DNA from: DATNPH01 sp036703315 | Lineage (GTDB): Bacteria; Cyanobacteriota; Cyanobacteriia; Cyanobacteriales; Coleofasciculaceae | Length of the DNA stretch: 43,971 nt | Assembly: GCA_036703315.1 (NCBI GenBank) | Contig: DATNPH010000181.1 | Span: 1 to 43,971 of the forward strand | Reading direction: 5' to 3' | Part shown: positions 42,121 to 43,971 of the stretch, in pieces | How the letters are laid out: each line of letters starts with the position of its first letter | Position numbering within the stretch: the first letter of the stretch is position 1 | Notes under the pieces: model-generated | Seen by the model: only the letters and a program-made list of their open reading frames with translations | What the model was told of the DNA's origin: nothing | Databases searched by the model: none | Program-made: the position numbers and the translations under genes

Positions 42121-42135
42121 TATATAAAAAAGAAA
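42121..42135. other. Right attachment site of the element (terminal repeat plus core)
   Basis: TATATAAAA (42121-42129), the inverse of the left-end TTTTATATA, is followed by the core AAGAAA (42130-42135) and then comM sequence. The subterminal ACTACAAG (42071-42078) mirrors CTTGTAGT at the left end, though at a different distance (51 against 27 bases). Confidence 0.85.
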
Positions 42136-43053
42136 TAGTACTCCCCGATGAGCTAAAGAGATTTCTCCTGGTCGTGGAAAGCTACCACCACCGACGAGAG
42201 AGGGGCCAGAGGCAGAGTGATGGGGACTGCGATAAGGGCGATCGCTAACCAGTGTTCCTTTATTTTTCAATAACCCAGCAACCGAATGAATTTGCGTCAC
42301 TTCCAGAGCTTCACTAAAGGATAACGGTGGAAGAATCCCAGGGAGACGTCTTGCCAGCATTGTCTTCCCACTCCCAGGAGGCCCGACAAAAATTAAATTA
42401 TGTCCTCCAGCTGCTGCAATTTCTAAAGCTCTACGAGCGTGAGCCTGACCTTTGACATCTTTTAAGTCTGGTCCAGTAAACTTAGACTGCGTTAATTCCT
42501 GCAAACCATTAATTTGCAAGGGCGAGAAACGCTCTGGCTCATTCAGGAAATCAGCCACTTGCGCTAAATGCTTAAAACCGTATACCGCTAACCCTTGTAC
42601 AACGGCTGCCTCCCGCGCATTGTCAGCAGGAACCACCAAACCAGCAATCCCCAGCCTCCCAGCTGCTGCCGCAATTGGCAAGACACCAGCCACAGGTCGC
42701 AGGCTCCCATCTAGGGAAACTTCTCCTAAAAATAGATAATCTCCCAACAGCTGAGCACTCACCTGCTCTGACGCCGCCATAATTCCCACACTGATGGGTA
42801 AATCAAAGCTTGGTCCCTCTTTCCGTAGGTCAGCTGGAGTCAGATTAATCACAATCTTACGCATGGGAAAGGCAAAACCAGCATTCTTCAGTGTTGCCTT
42901 CACCCGTTCTCGGGATTCTTGGATTGCTGTATCAGGTAAACCGACGATCACGATTCCTGGCAGTCCACCCGAAACATCAACTTCAACCCCCACCTTTACG
43001 GCATCGATACCGACAATAGAAGCGCTCCAAACCCTGGCAAGCATATCTATCAC
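42130..43053 (-). pseudogene. comM: comM/yifB, 5' part (interrupted)
   Basis: The N-terminal 308 residues of ComM/YifB, followed by four element-coded residues and a stop at 42115. It keeps the Lon-protease-like S5 fold N-terminal domain (VDVSGGLPGIVIVGLPDTAIQESRERVKATLKNAG) and Walker A GPPGSGKTMLARRLPG, and ends in HRGVLFL, just before the Walker B acidic residues. The missing remainder is at 15134-15757. Without Walker B and the arginine finger it should not hydrolyse ATP, and the fragment is unlikely to act as a helicase. Precise excision of the element would restore the gene. Confidence 0.95.
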
Positions 43054-43197
43054 CCTGAGACTTCAGCGTGAGTATAGTGCTTGCCCTCAAGAGGGCTTAA
43101 CCGAGAAATTACCGTATTTAGTTTTTTTCTAGGACAGTCATTACGTAGAATTTCTAGCAGCCTGAGTAACTTCATCAACACCATTAGAGGCATTAGC

Positions 43198-43539
43198 ATG
43201 AGCGAAACCATCTTTAGCAAGATCATCCGCCGAGAAATCCCAGCGGACATTGTTTATGAGGACGACTTAACACTTGCTTTCAGAGACATTACCCCCCAGG
43301 CACCCATTCATATTCTCATAATTCCCAAAAAGCCGATTGCTCAGCTATCTGCTGCTGAGTCGGAAGACCATGCCCTGATGGGACACCTTCTTCTAACAGC
43401 CAAGCGTGTTGCTGAGCAAGTCGGTCTTGAAAATGGCTATCGCCTTGTGATTAACAACGGCTCTGATGGTGGTCAAACTGTCTATCACCTGCATTTGCAC
43501 ATCTTGGGCGGACGCCAGATGAAATGGCCACCAGGTTAA
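43198..43539 (+). CDS. HIT-family nucleotide-binding protein
   Basis: A 113-residue histidine-triad protein of the HinT type: SKIIRREIPADIVYEDDLTLAFRDITPQAPIHILIIPKKPI at the N-terminus and the triad YHLHLHILGGRQMKWPPG at the end. HinT-like proteins are dimeric cytoplasmic purine nucleoside phosphoramidases. The frame is open upstream to an ATG at 43081, but the ATG at 43198 gives the usual family N-terminus and length. It diverges from comM, and the palindrome TTCTTCGAAGAA at about 43545-43556 follows its stop and may serve as a short terminator stem before psbA. Confidence 0.92.
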   Translation: MSETIFSKIIRREIPADIVYEDDLTLAFRDITPQAPIHILIIPKKPIAQLSAAESEDHALMGHLLLTAKRVAEQVGLENGYRLVINNGSDGGQTVYHLHLHILGGRQMKWPPG

Positions 43540-43588
43540 AATTTCTTCGAAGAAGTTTACAAAATTCAACAAAAGAGTTAATCTAAAT

Positions 43589-43612
43589 GTGGACAGACAA
43601 ACAACTGTCCAC
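43589..43612 (+). promoter_or_regulatory. Stem-loop in the psbA leader
   Basis: Perfect 8-bp arms GTGGACAG (43589-43596) and CTGTCCAC (43605-43612) with an A-rich 8-base loop lie 36 bases before the psbA start codon. The position fits an mRNA leader structure affecting stability or translation of the light-regulated psbA message; that function is inferred. Confidence 0.55.
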
Positions 43613-43647
43613 CGAACTTGAAAATCATCAAGCAATCATAAAGAAAT

Positions 43648-43971
43648 ATGACAACCACACTACAGCGTACTGAAGCCACATCAGTGTGGGATCGGTTCTG
43701 CCAGTGGATCACCAGCACAAATAACCGCCTGTACATCGGCTGGTTCGGCGTGTTGATGATACCCACCCTGTTAACCGCCACAACGTGCTTCATCATCGCC
43801 TTCATCGCAGCGCCTCCAGTAGACATCGACGGCATCCGTGAGCCAGTAGCCGGCTCGCTGATGTATGGCAACAACATCATCAGTGGAGCAGTTGTACCGT
43901 CATCCAACGCGATTGGGTTGCACTTCTACCCAATCTGGGAAGCAGCTAGCTTAGACGAATGGCTCTACAAC
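43648..43971 (+). CDS. psbA: Photosystem II reaction-centre protein D1 (start only)
   Basis: The first 108 residues of D1, cut by the window edge. The sequence MTTTLQRTEATSVWDRFCQW, NRLYIGWFGVLMIPTLLTA, PPVDIDGIREPVAGSLMYGNN and LHFYPIWEAASLDEWLYN is unmistakable, covering the cytoplasmic N-terminus, the first membrane helix and the lumenal loop that follows. D1 binds the P680 chlorophylls, pheophytin, plastoquinone B and the manganese cluster in the thylakoid membrane. The residue that separates D1 isoforms (position 130) lies outside the window, so the copy type cannot be told. The ATG at 43648 follows an AAGAAAT leader. Confidence 0.97.
   Translation, partial: MTTTLQRTEATSVWDRFCQWITSTNNRLYIGWFGVLMIPTLLTATTCFIIAFIAAPPVDIDGIREPVAGSLMYGNNIISGAVVPSSNAIGLHFYPIWEAASLDEWLYN

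Larger units (their letters stand above)
15758..42129. mobile_element. 26.4-kb tyrosine-recombinase element inserted in comM
   Basis: The boundaries are read from the comM break: the two halves rejoin in frame at a 6-bp core AAGAAA present at both ends, and the element ends in 9-bp inverted TTTTATATA. The right end carries a leftward operon of three tyrosine recombinases plus an HTH/coiled-coil protein and a RecD2-like helicase. Cargo from left to right: pentapeptide-nuclease fusion, HTH and RHH regulators, a CHASE2 signalling operon, small exported proteins, DUF928 and CHAT-TPR genes, repeat arrays, and a Dam-like methyltransferase with decayed copies. Tn554-family transposons likewise use several overlapping recombinase genes and a short core; the similarity in layout is what I see, the family assignment is inference. 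Confidence 0.88.

Noticed and set aside
15758..42129. Conjugative or phage origin of the element
   Set aside because: I see no relaxase, type IV secretion, capsid, terminase or tail genes; the Dam-like methyltransferase alone is not enough to call a prophage.
1..43971. tRNA or rRNA genes
   Set aside because: I looked for cloverleaf-like and rRNA-like segments by eye and saw none; a dedicated search would be needed to exclude them.

Overview
The window comes from a cyanobacterium, probably one with a large genome. The octamer GCGATCGC and its close variants (HIP1) recur throughout, GGCAGAG-type heptamer repeats are present, and the right edge carries the start of psbA (photosystem II D1). Several gene families here (secreted filamentous-haemagglutinin-type proteins, DUF928, CHAT-TPR, CHASE2 sensors) are typical of filamentous cyanobacteria. 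I cannot fix the genus.

Layout. (1) 1-15.1 kb is ordinary chromosome: hemE, an NAD-dependent epimerase-like gene, a large secreted haemagglutinin-type protein, a YqeG-type phosphatase, a small EmrE-like membrane protein, a DUF427 protein, several small membrane or exported proteins, purB and a CNNM/CBS transporter-like protein. (2) 15.13-15.76 kb is the 3' part of comM/yifB, and 42.13-43.05 kb is its 5' part, on the same strand. The two parts are separated by a 26.4-kb insertion (15758-42129). The insertion is bounded by a duplicated core AAGAAA and by 9-bp inverted ends TTTTATATA. Joining the two core copies restores an uninterrupted ComM of about 513 residues, so the insertion point can be read to the base; it falls just before the Walker B aspartate. 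(3) 43.2-43.97 kb holds a HIT-family gene and the start of psbA.

The insertion. Its right end is an overlapping leftward operon of three tyrosine recombinases, a helix-turn-helix/coiled-coil protein and a RecD2-like helicase. This resembles Tn554-type recombinase operons, with extra genes. Next to it lie a Dam-like adenine methyltransferase flanked by direct repeats, a truncated second copy of that gene, and a hairpin-rich gene-poor stretch. The left end carries a pentapeptide-repeat/nuclease fusion, a small HTH protein, an unknown protein and a ribbon-helix-helix gene that seems to need a -1 frameshift at an A8 run.

The central cargo (19.4-31.4 kb) looks like one system. A three-gene signalling operon (kinase-like protein, LuxR-type response regulator, CHASE2 sensor kinase) precedes an exported DUF928 protein and an exported TPR-CHAT (caspase-like) protein with an intact His-Cys dyad. 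Around them are five small exported proteins, one of them a VMO-I-like protein. The signalling operon and all five small exported genes are preceded, in the gene's own orientation, by two to four copies of a TTTTCGG-type motif spaced exactly 22 bp apart. I see none before DUF928-CHAT. Three of the small exported genes are followed by approximately 90-bp repeats that contain a relic of the CHAT gene's 3' end. I infer a mobile, periplasm-facing sensory/CHAT system with a dedicated regulon. Its function is unknown.
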